Positions 52,797 to 62,439 are shown, numbered from the stretch's first letter. The stretch is 64,000 nt of DNA from Methanomicrobium mobile BP (GCF_000711215.1 NZ_JOMF01000004.1:372001-436000); one strand, 5' to 3'. Translations and numbers: made by a program. The notes: a model not told the origin generated them from the sequence alone.

Positions 52797-53110
52797 ATGC
52801 AATACCGTGAGAGCCGACGCAATAGGCAATCGCGGGGAAAAACCTCTACAAACCATGCGGGCCTGAATCCTCCCGCAGAGAGCGGAGAACGGCAACCATC
52901 CGATTGCCGCAATATACCGCCCCCAATCAAAATAATTGCAGAAGTTAATTGCATCACAGGCATATAAGAAGCCGAATTCCGTCGGGTAAGGCTACCATAA
53001 CTTACAAACGACTCAAGCATTCCATAATTCATCGCAAAAGTCAAATGCAACACTCCGTGACTTTTGTTTAAACCTCTGTAATCCGGACGGAATTCCCGGC
53101 TTTGCCAAAA
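52797..53110 (+). ncRNA. Candidate structured non-coding RNA
   Basis: The 890-bp gap between the HTH-PAS start and the propeller gene holds several exact stems: TGCGGG/CCCGCA (52856-52877), CGGCAA/TTGCCG (52890-52909), CAAAAGTCA/TGACTTTTG (53035-53066), and a long-range helix of 52969-52983 with 53086-53102, 15 pairs with a 2-nt bulge. They follow a TATA box. No RNase P, SRP or riboswitch signature is seen. The remaining part (53111-53540) is featureless apart from repeated TTTATTCA steps near 53490-53535. Confidence 0.42.
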
Positions 53111-53540
53111 CAGAACATAATAGTTACCATAACTCCTTAAACTATACCCCCAACCCCATAATTGCATAAACACAACCGGCAAAGGTTACAAATTTCCACA
53201 AACCCTAAAAACTCAAACCAAACCCACACACAAATTGCAATCCGGAAACACACGTACCATAGCAGTATCAGCAAATACACCCTAATCATTAACCTACAAC
53301 AAGTTTTTCACCTCATAACCGGCAGAAATGACAGGCAAGAGTCTTTCTGCGGGTTTTTCCCCATATTGTCATCAGAAGAGCGAAAGCTGTCGGAGAATAC
53401 ACTTTTAAAAAAGCGACCTGAAAAAATGACTCTGAAAAGTGGCGCGAAAACGTGACTTGAAAAAGATTAAAAGAGAATTTGTTGATTTTTATTCATTTAT
53501 TCATTTATTCACGTATTCATTTATTCACGTATTCACGCAC

Positions 53541-54818
53541 TCACTCTTTCCTTCTTCCGGAAACCGCAAGAACGCCGCCGATTACCGAAAGTGCCGCAAA
53601 GACCGCGGTCGGTCCGAATCCGGGGGACTGTTTTGCAGCCGACTGTCTCGGCTTGACGGGATTTGCGGGCTCGGTCTTAATTATTACACTCTCACCCGTC
53701 TTTTCGTCGGTTCCGAGGATGAGCAGACCGTTATCGGGCGTACCCTGTATGCTCTTTACAGTCAAATCTCCCATATTCTTTGACCAGTCGGTATAACCTT
53801 CGGAATCGGTCTTAACTATGATATGCTCCGTAACTCCGGGCTGCGTATCCTTGCTTCCGAAGATGTAAAGACCGCCGTCGGCAGCTTTCTGAATATTGTA
53901 GACGAGGTCGACCCCGTCCACTGCCTTCTTTGAGACCGCCTTTCCGTCCTTATCGAGTATGACAACGTAGGGAACATATTCGGCTTCTCCTCCGTTATCA
54001 AGGCTCGGAACGAGCTGCGACTCGATTGCGCCCGCCGCATACCTGCCGTTGTCGATCGGCGCTATCGCGGTAAACAGTATCGAGACGTTATCGGTCTTGT
54101 ACTGCTGGTTCCAGACGTCGCCGCCGGTCTCGTTTATCTCCATCGCAAAGGCGCGATACGGAGTTTCATAGTATATCGGGTCGACGTAGCCCGCAATTAT
54201 GTATTTGTCGTCATTTCCGGTCTGAACCGACCTTATACGGAACTGTCCGCCGCCGGCGGGGTTGCCGAGCGACCTGTTCCAAAGTTCGTTGCCGTCGGTG
54301 TCGAGCTTAATCAGGAATGACTGGAGGTGGTCGCCGCCCATGAGGATATCACCGTGGGGGAGAACCTCAATCGATGTGATGACGCCGAGCGGCAGGTGAT
54401 ACTGCCAGAGCTCTTTCGCATCGGCGGAAGCGTTGCTGAGTTTTATGAGATTTTCGCCGTCTGTAAAGAGATATACTCCGCCGTCGGGGCAGCTCTGGAG
54501 GAATCTTACCGTGCCGTTGACATCGCCGCCGGAGACATTCCTTACCCACTGAATATTGCCAACGGAGTCCATTCCGAAGACCGCTCTGCCGTAATCGGTT
54601 TTGCCGCCGGCGATAAAGGTGCCGTCGGGCATCTGCCATACGGATGCGACGGCGATACTGACCGCATCGGAACCGTTGCCGTAGGTCGCGATATGCTTTT
54701 CCCATTCATACGCGGGACCCGTCGTCTGGTCGGCAGCCGCCGATGCCGCACAGAAAGTGCAAACCAGCAGCAATGCCGACGCAATCAGGGATATTTTATA
54801 AGATATTTTCAGACTCAT
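53541..54818 (-). CDS. Exported beta-propeller protein with PGF-CTERM-type anchor
   Basis: A 425-residue protein. Signal peptide 1-30 (ends AASAAA), then about seven repeats of a PQQ/WD-like propeller blade: SIAVASVWQMPDGTFIAGGKT, LQSCPDGGVYLFTDGENLIKLS, SIEVLPHGDILMGGD, IQKAADGGLYIFGSKD, SIQGTPDNGLLILGTDE. The C-terminus is SPGFGPTAVFAALSVIGGVL plus SGRRKE, matching the PGF-CTERM signal processed by archaeosortase A in this order, so it is probably lipid-anchored at the surface. Confidence 0.83.
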   Translation of the reverse strand: MSLKISYKISLIASALLLVCTFCAASAAADQTTGPAYEWEKHIATYGNGSDAVSIAVASVWQMPDGTFIAGGKTDYGRAVFGMDSVGNIQWVRNVSGGDVNGTVRFLQSCPDGGVYLFTDGENLIKLSNASADAKELWQYHLPLGVITSIEVLPHGDILMGGDHLQSFLIKLDTDGNELWNRSLGNPAGGGQFRIRSVQTGNDDKYIIAGYVDPIYYETPYRAFAMEINETGGDVWNQQYKTDNVSILFTAIAPIDNGRYAAGAIESQLVPSLDNGGEAEYVPYVVILDKDGKAVSKKAVDGVDLVYNIQKAADGGLYIFGSKDTQPGVTEHIIVKTDSEGYTDWSKNMGDLTVKSIQGTPDNGLLILGTDEKTGESVIIKTEPANPVKPRQSAAKQSPGFGPTAVFAALSVIGGVLAVSGRRKE

Positions 54819-54978
54819 GTTTTCACCGTAATTTAGAGTTGGTTATAAGGTTAATTAACTGTTATTATTGAATTAATTATTGAATTATTCTGAATTACGG
54901 GTGCAATTATTTTTGAATTATCTTACACGGGATTTACAACAACATTCTTTATGGTATTCGAACGTGATAATTTAAGTA

Positions 54979-56001
54979 ATGATAAAGGTTGCAATCAACG
55001 GATACGGAACTATCGGTAAGAGAGTTGCCGATGCCGTCGCGGCACAGGAAGATATGGAGATAATCGGCGTTTCAAAGACACGACCGAGCAGTGAGGCGCT
55101 GGTTGCCAACAAACGCGGATACCCGCTTTATATCGCGGATATCTCGAAGAAACCGGCATTCGAGGCTGCGGGGATAAAGGTCGCGGGAACGGTCGAGGAG
55201 ATGATCGCGGCATGCGACGTCGTCGTCGATGCGACGCCGGGGGGAATCGGAAAGAACAACCGTGCTCTCTATGAGAAGGCGGGCAAAAAAGCCATCTGGC
55301 AGGGCGGCGAGGATCACGAGGTCGCGGGTTTCTCGTTCAACTCCTCCTGCAACTACGCCGATGCGATAGGCAGACAATTTGCAAGGGTTGTCTCCTGCAA
55401 TACCACAGGTCTTTGCAGGATAATAAACGCGGTCGACAAGGCATTCGGCGTTAAAAAGGTGCGCGCAACCATGGTCAGACGCGGTGCCGACCCGGGCGAC
55501 CCGAAACGCGGTCCCGTCGATGCAATCGTCTTAAACCCCGTCACCATCCCGTCGCATCACGGTCCCGACGTTCAGACCGTGCTTCCGCACATCAATATTG
55601 TCACGACCGCTCTCGTGGTGCCGACAACCTTCATGCACATGCACATTCTCTCCATGGACCTGAAGAAGAAGGCTACAAAACAGGAGATTGTCGATTTAAT
55701 CAACGCTCATCCGAGAATCGGACTCATCAGACACGGTCTGGGCATCACGAGCACAGCCGAGATTAAGGAATACGCATCCGATCTCCTGCGACCGCGCTCG
55801 GATCTCTGGGAATCCTGCATATTCGAGGATTCCATCTCGGTCTCCGAGGATAACGAGCTCTATCTCTTCCAGGCGATTCATCAGGAGGCGGACGTCGTCG
55901 TCGAGAGCGTCGATGCCATAAGAGCGCTTGTCGGCAATGTCAAAGACGCGGACAAGTCGATTGCGATGACAAACAAAGCGCTGAAATTTGAAGCGATATA
56001 A
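54979..56001 (+). CDS. gap: Glyceraldehyde-3-phosphate dehydrogenase, archaeal type II
   Basis: A 340-residue archaeal GAPDH: VAINGYGTIGKRVADAV nucleotide fold, VDATPGGIGKNN, the catalytic cysteine in VVSCNTTGLCR, and the archaeal TTALVVPTTFMHMH segment. It oxidises glyceraldehyde 3-phosphate or works in reverse for gluconeogenesis, using NADP or NAD. Two T-runs (56018-56037) follow the stop as a terminator. Confidence 0.94.
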   Translation: MIKVAINGYGTIGKRVADAVAAQEDMEIIGVSKTRPSSEALVANKRGYPLYIADISKKPAFEAAGIKVAGTVEEMIAACDVVVDATPGGIGKNNRALYEKAGKKAIWQGGEDHEVAGFSFNSSCNYADAIGRQFARVVSCNTTGLCRIINAVDKAFGVKKVRATMVRRGADPGDPKRGPVDAIVLNPVTIPSHHGPDVQTVLPHINIVTTALVVPTTFMHMHILSMDLKKKATKQEIVDLINAHPRIGLIRHGLGITSTAEIKEYASDLLRPRSDLWESCIFEDSISVSEDNELYLFQAIHQEADVVVESVDAIRALVGNVKDADKSIAMTNKALKFEAI

Positions 56002-56017
56002 TTCAAATCTCAGTCAT

Positions 56018-56037
56018 TCTTTTTTTATCAGCTTTTT
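56018..56037 (+). terminator. Double T-run terminator after gap
   Basis: Two runs of seven T residues separated by ATCAGC, immediately after the gap gene. Confidence 0.5.
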
Positions 56038-56316
56038 TTATCAAAATCGGAAAATGCCGCAGGGCATGCCCCGCAGTGTTATCCCTGTTATGCCGCCGAA
56101 ATATGCCGCGGGTCATATGTCGCAGCAAACTTTATCATAATGATCCGCATGGATGAGCATTTCCCCCTTCCAATCGATTTTCATAACCTCGGGAAACAAA
56201 TTGCACCTCCGTATATGGAAAAGTGAATGTTTTTACCTGCGTCAGACAAATTTTCATAAAATTTAGTACTGCGCACATACGCGCGGAAATTTGAAACGAA
56301 GTCTTTATATTAAATT

Positions 56317-56339
56317 CTCCAGTGGAAACCATGGGGTTC
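56317..56339 (+). other. ORB-like origin recognition box
   Basis: CTCCAGTGGAAACC with a G-run (ATGGGGTTC) 1 bp later has both parts of the archaeal origin recognition box: the CTCCAGTGGAAA core and the GGGG tail at correct distance. It lies in the 585-bp gap between gap and the DtxR-type gene. I find only one strong copy; functional origins usually have several. Confidence 0.5.
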
Positions 56340-56424
56340 AACGGGAGTGTATTACAACACAAATACGCTTTACTTTTTTTCGGAGCGGTTTCAGATCTTC
56401 AGATAAATTCAAATGTACTAATAA

Positions 56425-56454
56425 TATTAGGGACATAGATAAAATATCCTAATA
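56425..56454. promoter_or_regulatory. Possible metal-regulator operator
   Basis: TATTAGG (56425-56431) and CCTAATA (56448-56454) form a perfect 7-bp inverted repeat with a 16-bp spacer, followed by a further CCTAA half-site at 56455-56459. DtxR/MntR-family operators have TTAGG/CCTAA half-sites, and the site lies 130 bp upstream of the DtxR-type gene. Confidence 0.4.
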
Positions 56455-56586
56455 CCTAACGTAAGTAAACAGGATAAATTCAGATAAAACAGGTCTACAA
56501 AACTGGATTAACCCTGCCGGAATCAGCCTTTAAGAATCAACCTTACGGGATTAAACCGGCGGGTGCAATCATTCGGGAACGGAAAT

Positions 56587-57117
56587 ATGTTAAACGCAGC
56601 AGAAGACAATGAGAGGAGAGGAAAACGCGGAGAGTACAGAGGCTGTCACCGATCTCCGGCGGCTAAAAATCTCAGCAGGAAAGCCGAGGACTACCTTGAG
56701 GCAATACTGAACGTAAGCCTTGAGAAGGGTTATGCGAAGACAAGGGACATCGCAAAAGAGCTGGGCGTCTGTCCGCCTTCGGTCGTCGAGATGTTCATAA
56801 AACTGAGCAAACTCGGACTTATAGAATACCGCAAGTATGAGGGCGTAATCTTAAAACCCGAAGGGAGAGAGATTGCGACCGTAATCAAATACCGCCACGA
56901 TACCCTCATGGCATTCCTAAAGCTCATCGCCGTTCCAGAAGATCTCGCAAACGACGATGCCTGTCTCATGGAGCATGAACTTCATGCCAAGACAATCGAG
57001 CAGATTCACCTCTTCGTAAATTTCTTGAACGAAAAAGGCACTGCAAACCATATCCTTCAGGATTTCGACGAGTTCTGCATAGTAAAGAGGAGCGAAGCGG
57101 AGAAAGAGCAGAACTGA
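56587..57117 (+). CDS. DtxR/MntR-type metal-dependent regulator
   Basis: A 176-residue regulator. After a charged N-terminal extension of 30 residues it has the DtxR winged helix: KAEDYLEAILNVSLEKGYAKTRDIAKELGV, PPSVVEMFIKLSKLGLIEY, and a metal-binding and dimer domain with YRHDTLMAFLKLIAVPED and CLMEHELHAKTIEQI (ligands Cys, Glu, His). There is no SH3-like domain, so it is MntR-sized. It stands 255 bp before the feo operon and probably represses it with Fe2+ or Mn2+. GGAA precedes ATG 56587; GTG 56563 is an alternative. Confidence 0.84.
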   Translation: MLNAAEDNERRGKRGEYRGCHRSPAAKNLSRKAEDYLEAILNVSLEKGYAKTRDIAKELGVCPPSVVEMFIKLSKLGLIEYRKYEGVILKPEGREIATVIKYRHDTLMAFLKLIAVPEDLANDDACLMEHELHAKTIEQIHLFVNFLNEKGTANHILQDFDEFCIVKRSEAEKEQN

Positions 57118-57372
57118 CGGAATTCCAATTATCATTCCTCAAATATAAATTATCTAACATTAATCATCAAACAATTACCCGATTTTTACGCAAAACTTTC
57201 TATTCGATATTTCGGAGCCTGATTTCATTCATTTTCATGCACTTTTTAATTTCGGCAAATTTCCGACATTTTAGATTTTTTGCGTAATATCCGAAACTGA
57301 TTAAGAATCCGCTAAAAATCCTTCCGGATTTAGGTCACCGGTTATAACGACCAAACAAAAAACAGATGAGCG

Positions 57373-57654
57373 ATGAATATATCAAACATCTCAGAATCAA
57401 GCAATGAAAAAGTCACCACGCTTGACACACTTCCCCCGAATCACAAGGGGACAATAATGTGCGTTCACGGCGCCGGTGCGTTCAAGAAACGCATTCTAGG
57501 CATGGGAGTGGTTGCCGGTACCGAGATTGAGACCGTACGTGCCGCTCCGCTCGGAGATCCCGTGGAATATAAGTTAAAGGGATACTGTCTGTCCCTGAGA
57601 AAAGCGGAAGCAAAACTCATTGAAATCGGCAACGTAACGGAGGTAAAACAATGA
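57373..57654 (+). CDS. feoA: FeoA domain protein, first copy
   Basis: A 93-residue FeoA with an SH3-like fold: CVHGAGAFKKRILGMGVVAGTEIETVRAAPLGDPVEYKLKG and CLSLRKAEAKLIEI. FeoA proteins are small cytoplasmic partners of FeoB. Its stop overlaps the next ATG (ATGA at 57651-57654), so translation is coupled. Confidence 0.88.
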   Translation: MNISNISESSNEKVTTLDTLPPNHKGTIMCVHGAGAFKKRILGMGVVAGTEIETVRAAPLGDPVEYKLKGYCLSLRKAEAKLIEIGNVTEVKQ

Positions 57655-58064
57655 CAACGGGCATATACGCACGAAATTCGCAGAAGAAACAGGTAATGCC
57701 GCTCGCGTTCCTGAAACGCGGCGAAAGCGGAGTCGTAAACGCGGTTAACCTCGGCGACGACGTCAGGAAAAAACTCATCTCGCTCGGAATCTGCCAGAAC
57801 AGCGAGGTCACAATATGTTCGGAGTCCTGCGGCGCCGTAATCGTCAATGTCGGCAGTGCACACTACGCACTATCCAGAGCAACGGCGATGAAGATTATGG
57901 TCGGCACCGGCGGTTCGGACAGCGCCGGCGAGGACGGCATCATCCTCAAAAGCAGGTGCAAAAACAGCGAAACCGTCTCCGATAACGGCGGCAATCTTGT
58001 CATGCCCGATCTGGGAACGGGAGCAGAGACATACGAGTTCAAAAAGGTTGCCGGGACGATATAA
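57651..58064 (+). CDS. feoA: FeoA domain protein, second copy
   Basis: A 137-residue Feo[44 protein letters not shown] and [12 protein letters not shown]. The last 50 residues are a polar extension absent from normal FeoA. Its TAA overlaps the ATG of feoB by one base (TAATG), so feoAAB are one unit. Confidence 0.84.
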   Translation: MTTGIYARNSQKKQVMPLAFLKRGESGVVNAVNLGDDVRKKLISLGICQNSEVTICSESCGAVIVNVGSAHYALSRATAMKIMVGTGGSDSAGEDGIILKSRCKNSETVSDNGGNLVMPDLGTGAETYEFKKVAGTI

Positions 58065-60097
58065 TGGCGGAGAACAAAAAACTGAGACTGGGTCTCATCG
58101 GAAACCCGAATGTGGGTAAGACCACGATATTTAACGCCATCACGGGCGCAAGACAGAAGACGGGTAACTGGCCCGGCGTCACGGTCGAGAAGAAGACCGG
58201 TCAGGTCACTCACAAAGGCGTCGATATCGAGATAATCGACCTTCCGGGAACGTATGCCATCACCGCATATTCGCCGGACGAGATAATCGCCCGCGACTTC
58301 ATACTCGACGAGAAGCCCGACGTCGTCGTTCAGATCGTCGATACGACAAACCTCGAGAGAAATCTGTATCTTACGACCCAGCTTGCCGAGATTACTCCGA
58401 ATCTCATGCTCGCCTTAAACCTCACGGATTTTGCCGAGGCACAGGGTCTTGCGGTCGATGCGGATAAACTCTCCAAGGAACTCTCGATTCCCGTCGTAAA
58501 GACGGTCGGAACCAGAAAGGAGGGTATAAACGAACTCCTCGATGCCGCAATCGGACTTGCCGGCAGCGGCAAAGGCACATGCGCAGGCTCATGCACATCA
58601 TGCACCTCATGCGGCGGATTTGTCAATTTCAGCCCGAAGACCGAGGATGCGATAACAAAGATCTCCGAGGTTCTTGCAGGGGATGCCTCGCTTACCTCGA
58701 AGTATCTGACAAGGTGGCTCGCGATAAGTCTGCTTGAAGAGGACGCAAACGTCATCGAAAAGGTGAAGGCGAATTCGGACCTTTATGCGAAGTTATCGCC
58801 GGTTTTATCCTCTTACAGCCCCGAAGTTGCCGAAGCCGACATAGCGGACGGCAGATATACCGCGATAAGTGCGCTCGCACAGAAGGTGCGGATCGGAAAA
58901 GTCGAGTCCAAGATTAGTCCTTCCGACACCCTCGATCACGTCCTTACGGACAAATGGCTCGGAATCCCGATATTCCTCGCGCTTATGTGTGCGGCATTCG
59001 ATCTGACCTTCACGTTCGGAGCGCCGTTCATGACGCTCATCGAGACCGTTGTCGGCTGGATTTCAACGTTTGCGGTCGACAATGTCCCGGGACTGCTCGG
59101 TTCAATCCTCGGCGACGGTATCATCGCCGGTGTCGGTTCGGTCCTCGTATTCCTGCCGAATATCCTGATTCTCTTCTTCGTTCTCTCAATACTCGAAGAT
59201 ACCGGATATCTCGCAAGAGCGGCGTTCATCATGGACCGGCCCCTTCATGCACTCGGACTTCCGGGTAAAGCCTTCATCCCGATGCTGAGCGGATTCGGAT
59301 GCAATGTCCCGGGATTCATGGCGGCAAGAACCATCGAGGACGAGAAAGACCGCCTTCTGACGCTTCTCGTGACTCCGTTCATGTCCTGCGGCGCCAGACT
59401 TCCGATCTACGTCCTCTTCGCGGGCGTATTCTTCACGGCAAATGCGGGTGAGGTCATCTTCTCGCTGTATCTGCTCGGAATCGTTATCGCAATCGTTTCG
59501 GCGTTCATCTTCAAGAGAACGCTCTTCAAGGGCGAGCCCGCCCCCTTCATCATGGAGATGCCGCCTTACAGAATTCCGACGCTCTTTGCGGCGCTCGAAC
59601 ACATGTGGTCACGCGGCGAGCTTTATCTGAGAAAGGCAGGTACCTTCATCCTTATCGGTGCGGTCATTGTCTGGGCTCTTGCATCCTTCCCCGTCGGCGT
59701 CGAATACGGCAGTCAGGAGAGTTATGCGGGTGCACTCGGAACGGCGATTCAGCCTATCTTCGAACCGCTCGGTTTCGACTGGAAGATCTCGGTTGCGCTC
59801 ATCTTCGGATTCGTTGCCAAAGAGGTGGTTGTCGGATCTCTCGGTGTGCTCTACGGCGCCGGAGATGACGAAGGAGCGCTTACGGATGCTTTGCTTGAAG
59901 ATCCCGTGATGTCGCCGGTGACGGCACTGACGCTCATGGTCTTTACCCTGCTCTATCTGCCCTGTGTTGCGGCAACCGCCGTCATGAGACAGGAGTCGGG
60001 TTCATGGAAGTGGACGGGATTCATGGTTGTTTACACATGCGTTACGGCATGGATTGTATCGTTTATAGTCGCAAATGTCGCGAAATTATTCATCTGA
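58064..60097 (+). CDS. feoB: Ferrous iron transporter FeoB
   Basis: A 677-residue FeoB. N-terminal G domain: GNPNVGKTT (G1, 13-21), WPGVTVEKK (switch I), DLPGTYAI (G3, 59-66), LNLTD (G4, 118-122). An unusual Cys cluster, C173-x3-C177-x2-C180-x2-C183, lies between the G domain and the helical GDI domain. The membrane part has the two inverted Gate motifs [24 protein letters not shown]-type and the second with [10 protein letters not shown]. It imports Fe2+ driven by its GTPase. The cluster could bind iron or an Fe-S centre, inference. Confidence 0.94.
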   Translation: MAENKKLRLGLIGNPNVGKTTIFNAITGARQKTGNWPGVTVEKKTGQVTHKGVDIEIIDLPGTYAITAYSPDEIIARDFILDEKPDVVVQIVDTTNLERNLYLTTQLAEITPNLMLALNLTDFAEAQGLAVDADKLSKELSIPVVKTVGTRKEGINELLDAAIGLAGSGKGTCAGSCTSCTSCGGFVNFSPKTEDAITKISEVLAGDASLTSKYLTRWLAISLLEEDANVIEKVKANSDLYAKLSPVLSSYSPEVAEADIADGRYTAISALAQKVRIGKVESKISPSDTLDHVLTDKWLGIPIFLALMCAAFDLTFTFGAPFMTLIETVVGWISTFAVDNVPGLLGSILGDGIIAGVGSVLVFLPNILILFFVLSILEDTGYLARAAFIMDRPLHALGLPGKAFIPMLSGFGCNVPGFMAARTIEDEKDRLLTLLVTPFMSCGARLPIYVLFAGVFFTANAGEVIFSLYLLGIVIAIVSAFIFKRTLFKGEPAPFIMEMPPYRIPTLFAALEHMWSRGELYLRKAGTFILIGAVIVWALASFPVGVEYGSQESYAGALGTAIQPIFEPLGFDWKISVALIFGFVAKEVVVGSLGVLYGAGDDEGALTDALLEDPVMSPVTALTLMVFTLLYLPCVAATAVMRQESGSWKWTGFMVVYTCVTAWIVSFIVANVAKLFI

Positions 60098-60104
60098 GGT
60101 AAAA

Positions 60105-60578
60105 ATGGCAAATTCAAACAAATCCAAAACAAATTCAAATTCCGTGCCTTCGGCAAAATACGGACTGGGTCTGATTGCGGGCATTCTGTATCTTGCCTTC
60201 GGCATTATGCAGCTTACGGCAACGGTCGGCTTTACGATGCCGTTTTACGAGTCGCTATACATCACGGGCGGCATCTTCAATGCCTTCGTTCTTCTCGTGA
60301 CCGCCGCCGTCTTCCTGACCGGCATCCTCAGAATGAACAGGAATACCGCGGAGGCGGACGCATTCCTCGATGTCGGTTTCCTGCTCTCGCTTGCGTTCGG
60401 CATCGTGGCGATTCTGGGCACGCTTGCCGGCGGTCTTGACATGTGGATAGGCGAGGAGGAAGAGATTGTCGAGGGTATGCTCGAGACGGTTACTCCGCTG
60501 CTTTACATGGTTGTCTTCGGCTTCCTCGGATACTGCCTCTGGGCAAAGGATCTCTTCCGCAAGGTTGTGGCTGCATGA
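60105..60578 (+). CDS. Four-helix membrane protein of the feo operon
   Basis: A 157-residue protein with a polar Ser/Asn/Lys start and four membrane helices (about 20-42, 48-70, 80-105, 118-142), with an acidic GEEEEIVEGM loop between helices 3 and 4 on one side. Family not recognised. It starts 7 bp after feoB with TGAGG 5 bp before the ATG and its stop overlaps the next ATG, so it belongs to the iron-uptake operon. It may assist FeoB. Confidence 0.75.
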   Translation: MANSNKSKTNSNSVPSAKYGLGLIAGILYLAFGIMQLTATVGFTMPFYESLYITGGIFNAFVLLVTAAVFLTGILRMNRNTAEADAFLDVGFLLSLAFGIVAILGTLAGGLDMWIGEEEEIVEGMLETVTPLLYMVVFGFLGYCLWAKDLFRKVVAA

Positions 60579-60886
60579 GTGCGGATGCAGGTAATGCAGA
60601 CAATGCGGGCGGCGTAAATCTCATGGCGGAGATAGCAAAGAGTATTGCCGAGGGGGTCTTCATCCCCTCCGTTCTTGCTGCCGAGCTCGACATTTCCTCC
60701 AAAGAACTTTCCGAACGACTTTTCATGATGGCCCGAATGGGATTTATCGCAAAGGATGCACCGGCGGCATCATCCTGCGGCTGTGCCAAATGCTGCTGCG
60801 GATGCAACATCAGTGAGTGCGGTTCCGCACTTTCGGGGTCTAGCTATATACTTACCGAGAAGGGAAAGAAACTGTTAAAAGCTTAA
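60575..60886 (+). CDS. Cys-rich winged-helix protein, FeoC-like
   Basis: A 103-residue protein overlapping the upstream gene by ATGA. Residues 17-60 form a helix-turn-helix (IPSVLAAELDISSKELSERLFMMARMG) as in FeoC, then a Cys-rich loop SCGCAKCCCGCNISECG with seven cysteines (68, 70, 73, 74, 75, 77, 82), and a short C-terminal strand. FeoC proteins are small, winged-helix and have a Cys-rich loop that can hold an Fe-S cluster, all seen here, but this loop is longer. It probably regulates FeoB stability or the operon. Confidence 0.72.
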   Translation: MSADAGNADNAGGVNLMAEIAKSIAEGVFIPSVLAAELDISSKELSERLFMMARMGFIAKDAPAASSCGCAKCCCGCNISECGSALSGSSYILTEKGKKLLKA

Positions 60887-61004
60887 ACTGCCGCGGGAAT
60901 ACGCCACAGGCATTTTAAAACAGTTTTAAATTTTTTTGAGATTTTTAAAATTTTGAAAATTTCTTTTAACTTTTACTTTTAACTTTTTACGGCTTTTACT
61001 ACTT

Positions 61005-61763
61005 TTACGACACTGCCGACTGCGGATATATCCTCACATCCCTTCCGTCATATTCCACTCTTAAAGCGCCGGCGTCGCAGAGGCATTTGACATGCCAGTG
61101 AACCGTGCTCTTGTCGATGCCGATGGCATCCGAGATATGCTTATTCGATATTCCGGGTCGTTCCTGAACAATCTTCAGAATAAGTCTGCGGTTCTCGTGT
61201 CGGGCAACGATTATGTCCGCGATTCTGTTCTCCGTAAACGAACCGTCGTTCCTGAAATAATAGACCTTGCCGCCCTTCTTGACATGGAAAATTTTTCTGC
61301 TCTTTTCAAGAATATACAGGTGATATCTGGTCGTTCCTATGTTTATTCCCGTAAGTTCGCCGATCTCCGCGGCGATAATGCCCGGGTTGTCGCATACGGA
61401 ATCATAGATGATCTTTTTGTTGCCGCCGTCCGCACCCGAATCTGTTGCGTTCTTCGTTCTTCCGAAAAAGAGGAGAGCGTATTTCAGCACACAGATCAGC
61501 GAAAAAAAAGTGCCGAGGATCACCGAGACCTTAATCCATAAGGGCAGTTCGGAAAATTCACGAATTTTGTCACTGCCGGAGGTGTCGATATAATCCTCAA
61601 AATCCGGCGAATCCGAGACAATGTAGCCGTCCGCATAGTGATATACGGTGGCTTCGGTTTTTTCGGTCGGAGAAACCGCGACCGCCGCCGAAATTGCGAG
61701 AATAAAAATTACCGCGAATAATCCCATGATTGCGGTGTTCCGCTGCATCTTTTCTTCGTTCAT
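61005..61763 (-). CDS. Membrane-anchored double winged-helix transcription regulator
   Basis: A 252-residue protein: signal or anchor helix (9-33), a short outer segment of ~45 residues, a membrane helix (about 75-100), and two winged-helix domains in the cytoplasm, IIYDSVCDNPGIIAAEIGELTGINIGTTRYHLYIL and RRLILKIVQERPGISNKHISDAIGIDKSTVHWHVKCL. Such proteins are frequent in Methanomicrobiales and respond to signals outside. I start at 61763 with GGAG 5 bp before the ATG; an upstream ATG at 61778 lacks one. Confidence 0.82.
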   Translation of the reverse strand: MNEEKMQRNTAIMGLFAVIFILAISAAVAVSPTEKTEATVYHYADGYIVSDSPDFEDYIDTSGSDKIREFSELPLWIKVSVILGTFFSLICVLKYALLFFGRTKNATDSGADGGNKKIIYDSVCDNPGIIAAEIGELTGINIGTTRYHLYILEKSRKIFHVKKGGKVYYFRNDGSFTENRIADIIVARHENRRLILKIVQERPGISNKHISDAIGIDKSTVHWHVKCLCDAGALRVEYDGRDVRIYPQSAVS

Positions 61764-61839
61764 GTTTACTCCGTGCATTTAGTGCATTATACTCTTTAAC
61801 CGCGTTACGCAAGCGATACGTCAAACCGCGTATATATCG

Positions 61840-62439
61840 TCAAACCGTATAGTATTCGGTTCCGTCAACCCTGTCGCCTTTCACGGCATACCACCATTCG
61901 CCCAAATCCACCCCGTTGAGCCTTTTGATGTAAAAGTTGATTATGCCGTTTTGCGACCTGTCAAAATCGGCGTCACGGTAGGGACCGAAGATGTGACCCT
62001 TCGGCGAATATACGGTAATACTGAGATTGGAGAACGTATCCGACTCCGCCGCACTCTCCGTGGCATTGCGCCGGTAATCGGGATTGACGGATTCTCCCCA
62101 GCAGAGTTTGATGCCGAGCGCCGTCGTAAACGAGGTCACATTCTGACTGTGCCACTTAACTTCGTTGTTTTCGATGGTGTTTGCGTCTTTGGGCCAGCTT
62201 CTCTTCCAGCGGTTTATGTGCTCTTTCTGCTCGTCGCTCATCTCGGCGTAGAACTCGGGCCAGACCTTCTGCATGTACTCTCCGATGGTCATCTCCGAGC
62301 CTTCAAGCTCGTTCATTATCCTTAACTGCTCTTCGGTCGCATTGGCCGAGAGTGCGTCCACGGGATCCATCATCAGAAGCATGAGAATCAGCCCGATGAA
62401 TACCGCAAAGATTGCCGATTTATACACGGATTGATACAT
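61840..62439 (-). CDS. Exported protein of unknown function, paralog 1
   Basis: A 199-residue secreted protein with a signal peptide (1-30, ends VDALSA). Residues 34-83 form a helical segment LRIMNELEGSEMTIGEYMQKVW, DEQKEHINRWKRSWP; the remaining ~115 residues are a beta-rich domain. The helical segment is shared with the neighbouring protein at 62637-63080 (about 75% identical over 45 residues). Family not recognised. Confidence 0.68.
   Translation of the reverse strand: MYQSVYKSAIFAVFIGLILMLLMMDPVDALSANATEEQLRIMNELEGSEMTIGEYMQKVWPEFYAEMSDEQKEHINRWKRSWPKDANTIENNEVKWHSQNVTSFTTALGIKLCWGESVNPDYRRNATESAAESDTFSNLSITVYSPKGHIFGPYRDADFDRSQNGIINFYIKRLNGVDLGEWWYAVKGDRVDGTEYYTV

Noticed and set aside
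52797-53110. RNase P RNA
   Set aside because: The conserved P4 sequence (GAGGAAAGUC-like and its partner) is absent on both strands.
52757-53182. 141-codon minus-strand open frame
   Set aside because: It covers the structured region with its palindrome and TATA box. It has no ribosome binding site, no family resemblance and unusual Leu/Arg/Ser composition.
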